Below are positions 14,273 to 20,799 of a stretch of 20,799 nt of DNA, in pieces (the stretch's first letter is position 1; every line of letters starts with the position of its first letter). The notes under the pieces are model-generated. The model worked only from the letters and a program-made list of their open reading frames with translations, did no database searches and had not been told where the DNA came from. The DNA is taken from contig CAZEZY010000028.1 of assembly GCA_964516635.1 (NCBI GenBank), forward strand, positions 1 through 20,799. Reading direction: 5' to 3'. A program made the translations under genes and the position numbers. The DNA comes from CAZEZY01 sp964516635 (GTDB taxonomy: Bacteria > Pseudomonadota > Gammaproteobacteria > Burkholderiales > Burkholderiaceae_C).

Positions 14273-14917
14273 TCAGCCTTTTCGGGCTTCAACGATCAGG
14301 GCATTCGCAATCTGCACCGTGCGGGCGGCCTGCCCAGGAATGTAGAAACGACCGGCAATCCCGAGTGAGGGCGTGGCTTCTACCTCGTACGCGTCCTGGA
14401 TCTGGGTGGCACGTCGAACCCGGCCCACGACGGCAAACGAATTGAACACCTGGGTGAACTGGGCACGGTCCAGGCCGTTGCGTTCCGCCCATTGGACGAT
14501 GGCGTCCACGTTGTTGAGTCGCTGCCGGTCATCGTGGATGGATTTGAACACCCGCTCATGGTGGGACTCGACTTTTCCCATGGCTTCCAGCGTGTAGTAC
14601 AGCCGCTGCAGGGGTTCGAACGAGGCGTTGAAACCCACCGGATTCCGCCGGACGATCACATCCGGGCCCAACGTCTTTGTCCATTCCTTGAAAACGGGCA
14701 CGAAGTTGTGGCAATGGATGCAGGTGTAGGCAAAAAACTCGATCACTTCGATCTTGCCCGCCGGGGCGTCCACCGGGGCCGGTTTGCCCAGTTTGCGAAA
14801 ATCGGTGCCTTCACGAAAACCGGCAGCCTGGGCATGGGCCCACAGGGGCACGCCAGCGACCGTGGTGGCCAGGGCAGTGAGTCCCAGCGCGGTTTTGGAA
14901 AACGCTCGTCGTTGCAT
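14273..14917 (-). CDS. dsbA: DsbA, periplasmic thiol:disulfide oxidoreductase
   Basis: DsbA introduces disulfide bonds into exported proteins. The 214-residue protein has a thioredoxin fold with the redox site CIHC (Cys66-Cys69) in FFAYTCIHCHNF and the cis-proline in EATPSLGI. The E. coli site is CPHC, and variation at this first X is common. The N-terminus reads MQRRAFSKTALGL, followed by a moderately hydrophobic stretch and a cut near AHA/AQA. RRxFxK matches the twin-arginine export motif. The ATG was chosen for GGAG 9 bases upstream; a TTG at 14944 was rejected. It follows the SPOR gene by 80 bases on the same strand. Confidence 0.94.
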   Translation of the reverse strand: MQRRAFSKTALGLTALATTVAGVPLWAHAQAAGFREGTDFRKLGKPAPVDAPAGKIEVIEFFAYTCIHCHNFVPVFKEWTKTLGPDVIVRRNPVGFNASFEPLQRLYYTLEAMGKVESHHERVFKSIHDDRQRLNNVDAIVQWAERNGLDRAQFTQVFNSFAVVGRVRRATQIQDAYEVEATPSLGIAGRFYIPGQAARTVQIANALIVEARKG

Positions 14918-14997
14918 GTTCGGTATCTCCGGTTGCGGGCACAAGGTCTTTTACCCGATTGGGGCGTTATCAGACCGCCAAAGTTCCTGAAAGCGGG

Positions 14998-15621
14998 TCA
15001 TCGCTGGACGCGCACCAGGGCGGTTTCCACCCCTTGCCCCTGGACACGCTGCTCCATCAGTTCGGCGTCGACTCGGCGGTCAAAAGGGCCAATGCGCACC
15101 CTGAACACCGGTCGGCCTGCCTGTTCACGCTCGGTCACGCCAGCCTCGAACCCCATCATGGCGAGCCGGGCCCGCTGGGCTTCGGCTTCTTCGGCGTTGC
15201 GAAAGGCACCCGCCTGGACGAAGTAGATGAACGGATCGACCAGCGGCGGTGCTTCGACGGTTGCCACCGCCGACCCACCCGTACTCGCCTTTTGCTCGAT
15301 CAACTGGCCAATCGGGTCATCCCGGGTTGACGGTGCCGGTTGCGCGGTGCCTCCGCCCGGGGTCACTGCCGATTCGGCCGGGTCACCCGGTGTGATGGGG
15401 CGGGTGGAGAGGTTGGCATTGGGGTTCCAGTTGCGGTTGCGTTCGGCTTCCACCGCCTCCGAGGTGTTGGGCCGCTGCACGCCACGATCCAGCAGCGGAA
15501 CCGGCACCTTGGTGACATAAACCGCCACCACGAGGGCAATGCCCAGGCCCACCAGCAGCCCGGCAATGAATCCGACCACCGTACCGCCGCGCTGGCATCT
15601 TGAAAGTGCTTGAAGGTTCAT
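14998..15621 (-). CDS. SPOR-domain inner-membrane protein (FtsN-like layout)
   Basis: This 207-residue bitopic protein has a short cytoplasmic start, one membrane helix (about residues 12-37, GFIAGLLVGLGIALVVAVYV), a long Pro/Thr/Ala-rich periplasmic linker, and a C-terminal SPOR domain (about 130-207) with FIYFVQAGAFRNAEEAEAQ and FRVRIGPF. SPOR domains bind denuded peptidoglycan at the division septum. FtsN has the same layout, and in many Burkholderiales this gene follows argS, so it may be the FtsN functional counterpart. That is inferred, since linker sequences do not compare well. ATG 15621 lies 13 bases after the argS stop; no strong ribosome binding site is seen. Confidence 0.88.
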   Translation of the reverse strand: MNLQALSRCQRGGTVVGFIAGLLVGLGIALVVAVYVTKVPVPLLDRGVQRPNTSEAVEAERNRNWNPNANLSTRPITPGDPAESAVTPGGGTAQPAPSTRDDPIGQLIEQKASTGGSAVATVEAPPLVDPFIYFVQAGAFRNAEEAEAQRARLAMMGFEAGVTEREQAGRPVFRVRIGPFDRRVDAELMEQRVQGQGVETALVRVQR

Positions 15622-15634
15622 GGTTGGCTGATTG

Positions 15635-17308
15635 TCACATCTTCTGAGGTGCACTCACCCCGAGAACAGCCAGGCCATTGCGGAGCACCTGGGCGGTCGC
15701 GGCGACGAGAGCCAGGCGCGCGCACCTCAGCGCCTCGTCCTCCACCAGGATGCGTTCGGCGTCGTAGTAGCTGTGGTAGGTCGCGGCCAGTTCGCGCAGG
15801 TAGAAGGTCACGTCGTGCGGGGCAAAGTCCTGCGCGGCAGCGGTGAGCATCTCGGGGTATCTGGCGAGTTGCAGCATCAGCGCCTGGGCCTGCGTGCCAT
15901 CAAGCACCGACAGATCCGCGTCCTTCAGGGTGGCCGCATCGCCTCCCCAGGTCGCCAGTACCGAGCAGATGCGGGCATGGGCGTACTGCACGTAGTACAC
16001 CGGGTTGTCGTTGTTTTGCGCCAGCGCCAGGTCGATGTCGAAGATGTATTCGGTGTCGGGCTTGCGAGAGAGCAGGAAGAAGCGCACCGCGTCCTTGCTG
16101 GTCCATTCGATCAGGTCGCGCAGCGTGACGTAACTGCCGGCGCGCTTGCTGATCTTCACTTCCTCGCCACCGCGCACCACGCGCACCATGGTGTGCAGCA
16201 CGTAGTCAGGGTAGCCCTGCGGAATGCCCACACCGGCGGCTTGCAGGCCCGCGCGCACCCGGGCAATGGTGCCGTGGTGGTCGGTGCCCTGGATGTTGAT
16301 GACCTTGGTGAAGCCGCGCTCCCACTTGGTGATGTGGTAGGCCACATCGGGCACGAAGTAGGTGTAGCCGCCGTCGCTCTTGCGCATGACGCGGTCCTTG
16401 TCGTCGCCGTAGTCGGTGGATTGGAGCCACAGCGCGCCGTCCTGTTCGTAGGTCTTGCCGGCGTCCACCAGCTTTTTCACGGTTTGTTCCACGCGGCCGC
16501 TGGTGTACAGGCTGGACTCCAGGTAGTACTGGTCGAACCTCACCTGGAAGGCCTGCAGGTCCAGGTCCTGCTCGTGGCGCAGGTAGGCCACCGCGAACTG
16601 ACGGAGGCCATCCAGGTCGTTCACATCGCCGCTCCCGGTGAAGGCGCGGTCATCGGCTTTCACCGTTTGCTTGGCCAGGAAGTCGTTCGCAATATCCTGG
16701 ATGTACTCGCCGTTGTAGGCGGCTTCGGGCCATTCCGCGTCTCCGGGCTTGAGCCCCAAGGCGCGCAACTGGGTGGAGTGGGCCAGGGTTTCGATCTGAA
16801 CGCCCGCATCGTTGTAATAGAACTCGCGGTGGACGCTCCAGCCCTGGGTTTCGAACAGGTTGCAGATGGCGTCGCCCAGCGCGGCCTGGCGGCCGTGGCC
16901 CACGTGCAGCGGGCCCGTGGGGTTGGCCGAGACGAACTCCACCAGCACGCGCTGGCCGTTGCCGGGTTGCTGGCCGAAGGTGGCACCCGCGGCCAGCACT
17001 TCGCGCACCACCTGCTGTTTGGCGGCGGGCTTGAGCCTGATGTTCAAAAAGCCGGGGCCGGCGATCTCGAGCGCGTCTACCCAGCGCTGGAAGGCGGGGG
17101 TGTCCCGCAGGGCGTCCACCAGCTGTTGGGCGAGCAGGCGCGGGTTGGCCTTGAGCGGTTTGGCCAGCTGCATGGCCGCTGTACAGGCATAGTCGCCGTG
17201 GGCGGCCTGTTTGGGGTTTTCGAATGCGGCCTTGCTGCCGGCGCCGGGGGAGAGGTGTTCCAGCTCGGCGGCCAGGGCGGCGAGCAGTTCGTGTTTGACG
17301 GAAAGCAT
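15635..17308 (-). CDS. argS: Arginyl-tRNA synthetase
   Basis: This class I aminoacyl-tRNA synthetase charges tRNA-Arg. Its 557 residues match the family length. It has the ArgRS-specific N-terminal domain (residues 1-115) and the HIGH-type motif ANPTGPLHVGHGR (HVGH at 135-138). The anticodon-binding DALR domain at the C-terminus includes YVQYAHARICSVL. The KMSKS loop is represented by KISKRAG, as in many ArgRS that lack the canonical lysine. I chose ATG 17308 (MLSVKHELLAAL); a GTG at 17341 would overlap the preceding gene. It lies 17 bases downstream of the DUF2237 gene and is probably cotranscribed with it. Confidence 0.98.
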   Translation of the reverse strand: MLSVKHELLAALAAELEHLSPGAGSKAAFENPKQAAHGDYACTAAMQLAKPLKANPRLLAQQLVDALRDTPAFQRWVDALEIAGPGFLNIRLKPAAKQQVVREVLAAGATFGQQPGNGQRVLVEFVSANPTGPLHVGHGRQAALGDAICNLFETQGWSVHREFYYNDAGVQIETLAHSTQLRALGLKPGDAEWPEAAYNGEYIQDIANDFLAKQTVKADDRAFTGSGDVNDLDGLRQFAVAYLRHEQDLDLQAFQVRFDQYYLESSLYTSGRVEQTVKKLVDAGKTYEQDGALWLQSTDYGDDKDRVMRKSDGGYTYFVPDVAYHITKWERGFTKVINIQGTDHHGTIARVRAGLQAAGVGIPQGYPDYVLHTMVRVVRGGEEVKISKRAGSYVTLRDLIEWTSKDAVRFFLLSRKPDTEYIFDIDLALAQNNDNPVYYVQYAHARICSVLATWGGDAATLKDADLSVLDGTQAQALMLQLARYPEMLTAAAQDFAPHDVTFYLRELAATYHSYYDAERILVEDEALRCARLALVAATAQVLRNGLAVLGVSAPQKM

Positions 17309-17325
17309 GGGAGTGGATTTTAGGC

Positions 17326-17694
17326 TTACGCCTTCACCCACGCGTGGGCTTTCAGGTCCTCCAGCGACACAAAGTCCAGCGCCCGCTCATGGCAGCACTC
17401 CAGCACCACCGGTGGCGCGCAGCCGGCGTCAAGCGCTTCTTTCCAGCGCAGGGCGCACAGGCACCAGCGGTCGCCGGGTTTGAGCCCTGGAAAGCGCCAC
17501 TGCGGTCGCGGGGTGACAAGATCATTTCCGCGCGTTTGGGAAAAAGCCAGGAATTCAGCCGTGACCTTTGCGCAGATGACATGCGAGCCCGTGTCGTCTT
17601 CGCGGGTGTGGCAGCAGCCATCGCGGAAAAAGCCGGTGAGCGGGTCGTAGGAGCAGGCTTTGAGCGGGGTTCCGAGGACGTTGTTCGCATTCAT
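17326..17694 (-). CDS. DUF2237 family protein
   Basis: This 122-residue cytoplasmic protein belongs to the DUF2237 family (PF09996), which has no established function. Conserved blocks are NVLGTPLKACSYDPLTGFFRDG (residues 5-26), WCLCALRWKEAL (77-88) and the end HERALDFVSLEDLKAHAW. It contains nine cysteines (positions 14, 27, 28, 41, 78, 80, 92, 100 and 101), several in CC or CxC pairs. This suggests metal binding or redox sensitivity, but no ligand set is proven. Its ATG overlaps the stop of the upstream membrane-protein gene (ATGA), and argS follows after 17 bases. Confidence 0.88.
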   Translation of the reverse strand: MNANNVLGTPLKACSYDPLTGFFRDGCCHTREDDTGSHVICAKVTAEFLAFSQTRGNDLVTPRPQWRFPGLKPGDRWCLCALRWKEALDAGCAPPVVLECCHERALDFVSLEDLKAHAWVKA

Positions 17695-18797
17695 GGCAGG
17701 CGGGGCAGGGTGGTCTGGGGCAGTGGGGTGTCGAGCGGGCGCGTCGGGCTCGCGATGGGGGATCGTGGCGTTGCATGCTGGGCGATGATGTCGCTCAGAG
17801 GTGGCAGGTCTTGGCCGAGCAGGCGGGCACGCAGCCAGGGCAGTACCACGCCGATATCCCCGCGCGCACCGATTTGCGTGGCCACCGGATAAGAGGGCGG
17901 TGTCGAATCGGGTGGGGGGCCGATGTTGAACTCGAAAACATAGCTGGGTTCCTGTCCCATGCGCAGGTCGGCCAGCAGCAAGTCGCCGTCCTGCTTGCGA
18001 AGGCGGTAGAAACCGTCGCTGAAACGGGCGATCCTTTGAACCTGTTCGTGTCCTGCATAGAGGTCCAGCCACCCGACGCCACGGTCATGGCTGCGAAACT
18101 GGATGGTCCGACCACGGTCCAGCAAGGCGTAGTAGCCTTCGTGATAGGTGTCCCCATCCACGGCCAGAACACGCCAGAGAATGGTCGAGAAGGGCGCCGG
18201 CGTCACCAGGAGTCGCTCATGCTGAAGGCCCGAGCGCGCCAGCGATTCGCGGGCATGGTCTGTCACCCAAGCCTGAGCCATGAAACTCCAGCCGATGTAA
18301 CACGTGCTGATGACCAGTCCCCAGCGGTTGGCCTGTAGCCCGATGTGGCGTCCCGTCAGTGCCAGCCCCACCCCAACCAGCAGAGGCAGGGAATAAGCGG
18401 GGTCGATGATGAACAGACTGCCCACACCGAAGGCTTCGTCGGTGAACGGGAGCAACAGCTGGGTGCCATAAACCGTGACGGCATCCAGCAGGGCGTGGGT
18501 GGTGAGCACCAGCAGCGTGGCCAGCCACCAGCGTCGCCACTGGGCCATCTCGCCATTCAGCCTAGCCACCAGCCAGGCCAGGGGAAATGAGGCCAGCAGG
18601 TGATAGAAAAGGGCGTGGGTCTCGGCCCGGTGCAGCACCATGTTCAGGACCGCATCGCCGTGGTCCACGAGCGCATCGAGGTCGGGCAGTGTGCCGGCCA
18701 CGCCGCCCCACAGGGCGGATTTCCACACCGCCGTGCGGCGCCCCATCACCGCCACACCGATGGCGGAGCCAAGAACCAGCTGAGTGAGTGAGTCCAT
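17691..18797 (-). CDS. YdjM-like inner-membrane putative metal-dependent hydrolase
   Basis: This 368-residue protein has a membrane-embedded N-terminal domain of the YdjM/PF04307 family, described as putative inner-membrane metal-dependent hydrolases. Family motifs are GTLPDLDALVD (35-45), HRAETHALFYH (56-66) and HALLDAVTVYGTQ (101-113), which supply His and Asp residues suited to metal binding. About five hydrophobic segments lie in residues 1-185. A soluble C-terminal part (about 190-368), probably facing one side of the membrane, has no domain that I recognise. The start ATG has only a weak GG upstream. A GATGAG-CTCATC hairpin lies just upstream (18809-18823). The reaction is unknown; some relatives are induced by LexA, but no LexA box was seen here. 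Confidence 0.85.
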   Translation of the reverse strand: MDSLTQLVLGSAIGVAVMGRRTAVWKSALWGGVAGTLPDLDALVDHGDAVLNMVLHRAETHALFYHLLASFPLAWLVARLNGEMAQWRRWWLATLLVLTTHALLDAVTVYGTQLLLPFTDEAFGVGSLFIIDPAYSLPLLVGVGLALTGRHIGLQANRWGLVISTCYIGWSFMAQAWVTDHARESLARSGLQHERLLVTPAPFSTILWRVLAVDGDTYHEGYYALLDRGRTIQFRSHDRGVGWLDLYAGHEQVQRIARFSDGFYRLRKQDGDLLLADLRMGQEPSYVFEFNIGPPPDSTPPSYPVATQIGARGDIGVVLPWLRARLLGQDLPPLSDIIAQHATPRSPIASPTRPLDTPLPQTTLPRLP

Positions 18798-18853
18798 GAG
18801 GTTACCGGGATGAGTGCCTCATCGTACGCGCGCTGCGATGTCCCCGTGCCGCT

Positions 18854-19780
18854 TCAGGCGATCCCGGGCATGGGCCGCAGGGCTTTGCGGGCGGCAGACT
18901 TGACGGTCTGTGTGAGCCGCTGAGCCGTGGGCGGTTCCCGCTCCCAGTGATGCCAGTACAGCCTGACATCGACCACCGCATCGGGGAGCACTTCCACCAG
19001 CGGGGGACGGCCTTCGCGTTGCTGGAGGTGCAGTTCGGGCACCATGCCCCAGCCCATGCCCAGTTCGATGGCGGCTTCAAACGCGTCGATGGCTGGCGCG
19101 AAGTGGCGCGGGTACCGGGCATCGCGCAGCTGGAAATGCTCGGCCAGGAAAACATCCTGCAAGGCGTCCTTCCGGTTGAAAATCACGGCCGGCCGACTGA
19201 GCAGCCGATGCGGTGACACCCGGCCGGCCGGGGTGCGGCAATGCTGCGCCACGGCCGGGGTGGCCACGCAGCGGTAGCGCATCACGCCCAGGGGTTCGGC
19301 CACACAGCCGCGCATGGGCTGCGGGAGGGTGCTGACGCAGCCCATCACCTCGCCACTCTTGAGCGCGTCATGGGTGTGGTCCTGGTCGTCAATCAGCACG
19401 TCCAGCAGCAGGTGGTGGCGTTGCAGCAACGGCGCCACACCGGGGAGGAACCAGCTGGCCACCGAGTCGGCGTTGATGGCCACGGACAGGCTCTGCCAGC
19501 GCACCCGGGTGGGGCCGACATTGCCTGGATCGGCCATTTGGGCCAGCAGGTCGCTTTCCATGAGTTGCACCTGCCGCACATGGGTGAGCAGGGCCTGGCC
19601 GGCTGGTGTGGCATGCACCCGTTTTCCGCGCACCAGAAGTCGTTGTCCCAGGGCATCTTCGAGCGACTTGATGCGCAACGACACCGCTGCCACGGTGACC
19701 GAGAGGGCCTTGGCAGCCCCGCTGAAGCCACCGTGTTCCACCACGGCAGCCAGGGCTTCGAGTTGTCGGGCGTCTAACAT
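18854..19780 (-). CDS. argP: ArgP (IciA), LysR-type regulator of arginine/lysine export
   Basis: ArgP senses arginine and lysine and controls argO/lysE-type exporter genes. The 308-residue protein has an N-terminal winged helix-turn-helix (DARQLEALAAVVEHGGFSG, AAVSLRIKSLEDALGQRL) and a C-terminal substrate-binding domain. It is divergent from the exporter gene at 19890, the standard arrangement for ArgP/LysG. No Shine-Dalgarno sequence precedes ATG 19780; the upstream DNA is AT-rich with a candidate promoter ending 7 bases before the ATG. IciA/ArgP and LysG names are used for the same group; which amino acid it senses here cannot be told from sequence. Confidence 0.93.
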   Translation of the reverse strand: MLDARQLEALAAVVEHGGFSGAAKALSVTVAAVSLRIKSLEDALGQRLLVRGKRVHATPAGQALLTHVRQVQLMESDLLAQMADPGNVGPTRVRWQSLSVAINADSVASWFLPGVAPLLQRHHLLLDVLIDDQDHTHDALKSGEVMGCVSTLPQPMRGCVAEPLGVMRYRCVATPAVAQHCRTPAGRVSPHRLLSRPAVIFNRKDALQDVFLAEHFQLRDARYPRHFAPAIDAFEAAIELGMGWGMVPELHLQQREGRPPLVEVLPDAVVDVRLYWHHWEREPPTAQRLTQTVKSAARKALRPMPGIA

Positions 19781-19781
19781 T

Positions 19782-19795
19782 GTTTTAAATAAAAC
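19782..19795. promoter_or_regulatory. Palindrome at the argP start (possible autoregulatory site)
   Basis: GTTTTA (19782-19787) and TAAAAC (19790-19795) form a perfect inverted repeat around AA, one base before the argP ATG and over its candidate -10 region. LysR-type regulators often repress their own gene from such positions. The A/T-rich composition weakens the call. Confidence 0.35.
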
Positions 19796-19815
19796 TTGAT
19801 GATCTTAATAAACAA
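19788..19815 (-). promoter_or_regulatory. Possible argP promoter
   Basis: On the minus strand, TTGTTT (19815-19810) and TTTATT (19793-19788) are 16 bases apart. The argP ATG lies 7 bases after the -10, so a transcript would be nearly leaderless, consistent with the missing ribosome binding site. Both hexamers are weak matches in A/T-rich DNA. Confidence 0.3.
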
Positions 19816-19828
19816 TTAAATGAGTTTA

Positions 19829-19847
19829 AATGATTGAGCAAATCATT
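19829..19847. promoter_or_regulatory. Likely ArgP operator in the argP-argO intergenic region
   Basis: AATGATT (19829-19835) and AATCATT (19841-19847) form a perfect 7-bp inverted repeat with a 5-base centre GAGCA. This is the best dyad between the divergent genes, and it overlaps the proposed argO -35. LysR-type sites usually lie here. Confidence 0.5.
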
Positions 19848-19862
19848 CACACTGCCTGTCAT
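19834..19862 (+). promoter_or_regulatory. Possible argO promoter
   Basis: TTGAGC (19834-19839) and TGTCAT (19857-19862) are separated by 17 bases, and would give a leader of about 20 bases before ATG 19890. The -10 is poor, as expected for an activator-dependent promoter. Confidence 0.35.
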
Positions 19863-19889
19863 TCGCACACCTGTTTCCCCGGAGCTTTC

Positions 19890-20525
19890 ATGACCCTCGC
19901 CGCCCCCGCCTTTACTGCCGGCATGGTGTTGAGCATTTCGCTGATCATGGCCATAGGACCGCAAAACGCCCATGTGCTGCGCATGGGGCTGCGTCGTCAG
20001 CACCTGTGGCTCACCATCGCCGTTTGCGCTCTGGCCGACATTGCGCTCATCGCACTGGGCGTTCTGGGCCTCGCTCAACTGGGGGGGCTTTCCGACAAGC
20101 TCCACGGTGCGCTCGTGGGGGCCGGTGTGCTGTTCCTGTCGGTGTATGGCTGGAAGGCATTCCAGCGCTTCCGTTCACCCGTGGCAGGTGAATTGCCCGT
20201 GGCTGATGGTGCAACGCACGGGGCCGAATCGGTCACGCCGCGTCAGGCCATCCTCTCGGCCTTGGCGTTTTCCTGGCTCAACCCCCATGCGTGGCTGGAC
20301 ACGGCCGTGCTCATCGGTACCGCCTCGCTGGCTTATGGCCAGGGCAGCACGGTGTTCGGACTGGGGGCCGCCGCCGGGTCGGTGGTGTGGTTCGTGGCCC
20401 TGGGTGCGGCGGCCTTCTGGCTGGGACGCCGGCTCAATTCGCTGCGTGTGTGGCGCGCACTCGATGGACTGGTCGCCCTGATGATGTGGGGCACTGCCGC
20501 TGTGCTGCTGGCCAGCCTGTTCTGA
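19890..20525 (+). CDS. argO: ArgO/LysE-family arginine or lysine exporter
   Basis: This 211-residue inner-membrane exporter of basic amino acids has about six hydrophobic helices. The N-terminus carries the LysE-family signature GMVLSISLIMAIGPQNAHVL, followed by a basic loop RMGLRRQHLW. The second half contains FSWLNPHAWLDTAVLIGT, the matching repeat with the conserved NPxAxLDT. ATG 19890 was chosen because GGAG lies 5 bases upstream; an upstream in-frame ATG at 19830 falls inside the operator-like repeat and has no ribosome binding site. It is divergent from argP, which presumably activates it when arginine or lysine is in excess. ArgO and LysE cannot be separated from sequence alone. Confidence 0.93.
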   Translation: MTLAAPAFTAGMVLSISLIMAIGPQNAHVLRMGLRRQHLWLTIAVCALADIALIALGVLGLAQLGGLSDKLHGALVGAGVLFLSVYGWKAFQRFRSPVAGELPVADGATHGAESVTPRQAILSALAFSWLNPHAWLDTAVLIGTASLAYGQGSTVFGLGAAAGSVVWFVALGAAAFWLGRRLNSLRVWRALDGLVALMMWGTAAVLLASLF

Positions 20526-20799
20526 ATCATCCCAGCATCGGGTTCCACATCATTCGGCCCCACTCGCGAGAGCCCTTTCCCGAGGTGGGATTGTGCTGCG
20601 ATCGGCGCACCCTGGAAAACTTGTCGATGTGTGGAAGATGGTTGAATCGGAATCCCGCTGTCTCCCCCTGTGTGGATCTCAGCCATACCCAATGTGTCTC
20701 TATCGCTGATGCGATGGACAGTCCGCGGATGCCCCTCTCGCTCAGGCAGTGGCCTGCATGGCTCAGCAGCACGGGATCGGCCTCACCTAAATGGGGGAG
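20526..20799. other. Terminal 274 bases without a recognised gene
   Basis: No coding region with recognisable protein likeness was found on either strand after argO. Imperfect inverted repeats CCCACTCG/CGAGGTGGG (about 20559-20589) might serve as a transcription end, but no T-run follows. Short hairpins ATCGC/GCGAT (20702-20715) and CAGGC/GCCTG (20743-20756) are seen and are not convincing as regulatory sites. Confidence 0.5.

Noticed and set aside
18809..18826. TACGAT -10 (18826-18821) and GATGAG/CTCATC hairpin as the promoter and operator of the YdjM-like gene
   Set aside because: No acceptable -35 was found at 16-18 bases, and the hairpin arms are short. Kept only as a passing remark in the gene entry.
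20527..20772. Minus-strand frame of 81 codons at the right end
   Set aside because: No recognisable domain, no ribosome binding site, and composition unlike the flanking genes. Probably non-coding.

Overview
The window is about 20.8 kb of GC-rich, densely coding chromosomal DNA. Gene content and order (paaABCDE of the epoxide route, an lptA-lptB-rpoN block, argS followed by SPOR and dsbA genes, argP/argO) point to a betaproteobacterium of the Burkholderiales, most likely Comamonadaceae (Hydrogenophaga- or Acidovorax-like). This assignment comes from protein likeness and a remembered family-specific repeat, not from a database search. No insertion sequence, phage, tRNA, rRNA or CRISPR was seen.

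Layout. (1) 1-3375, plus strand: the phenylacetyl-CoA epoxidase genes paaA (5' end outside the window), paaB, paaC, paaD and paaE, tightly packed and partly overlapping. paaC carries an in-frame G/C-rich palindromic repeat near its 5' end. (2) 3406-4605, plus: a TPR-methyltransferase fusion protein. (3) 4619-9079, minus: a TRAP transporter operon dctP-dctQ-dctM followed by an acyl-CoA ligase, converging on group 2. A strong stem-loop separates the binding-protein gene from the membrane-subunit genes. (4) 9080-9498: 419 bases without a protein gene. It holds the dctP upstream region with repeat motifs, and a previously unannotated-looking small RNA gene (about 9335-9438, minus) with its own promoter, a C-rich anti-Shine-Dalgarno loop and a textbook terminator. 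(5) 9499-14218, minus: lptA-lptB-rpoN, then an RlmL-like RNA methyltransferase and a PIN-domain protein. A good promoter lies directly in front of lptA. (6) 14273-18797, minus: a YdjM-like membrane protein, a DUF2237 protein, argS, a SPOR-domain protein and a DsbA with a twin-arginine-type signal. (7) 18854-20525: the divergent pair argP (minus) and argO/lysE (plus) around an AT-rich control region. (8) 20526-20799: no gene recognised.

How it fits together. Groups 1-3 look like carboxylic-acid catabolism. The TRAP system would import an organic acid, the ligase would make its CoA thioester, and the neighbouring Paa epoxidase handles phenylacetyl-CoA. The substrate of the TRAP system is not known from sequence. 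Groups 5 and 6 are mostly housekeeping: lipopolysaccharide transport, sigma-54, arginyl-tRNA synthesis, and envelope division and folding. ArgP and ArgO form the classic arginine/lysine-responsive exporter switch. The most unusual item is the small RNA at 9335-9438.
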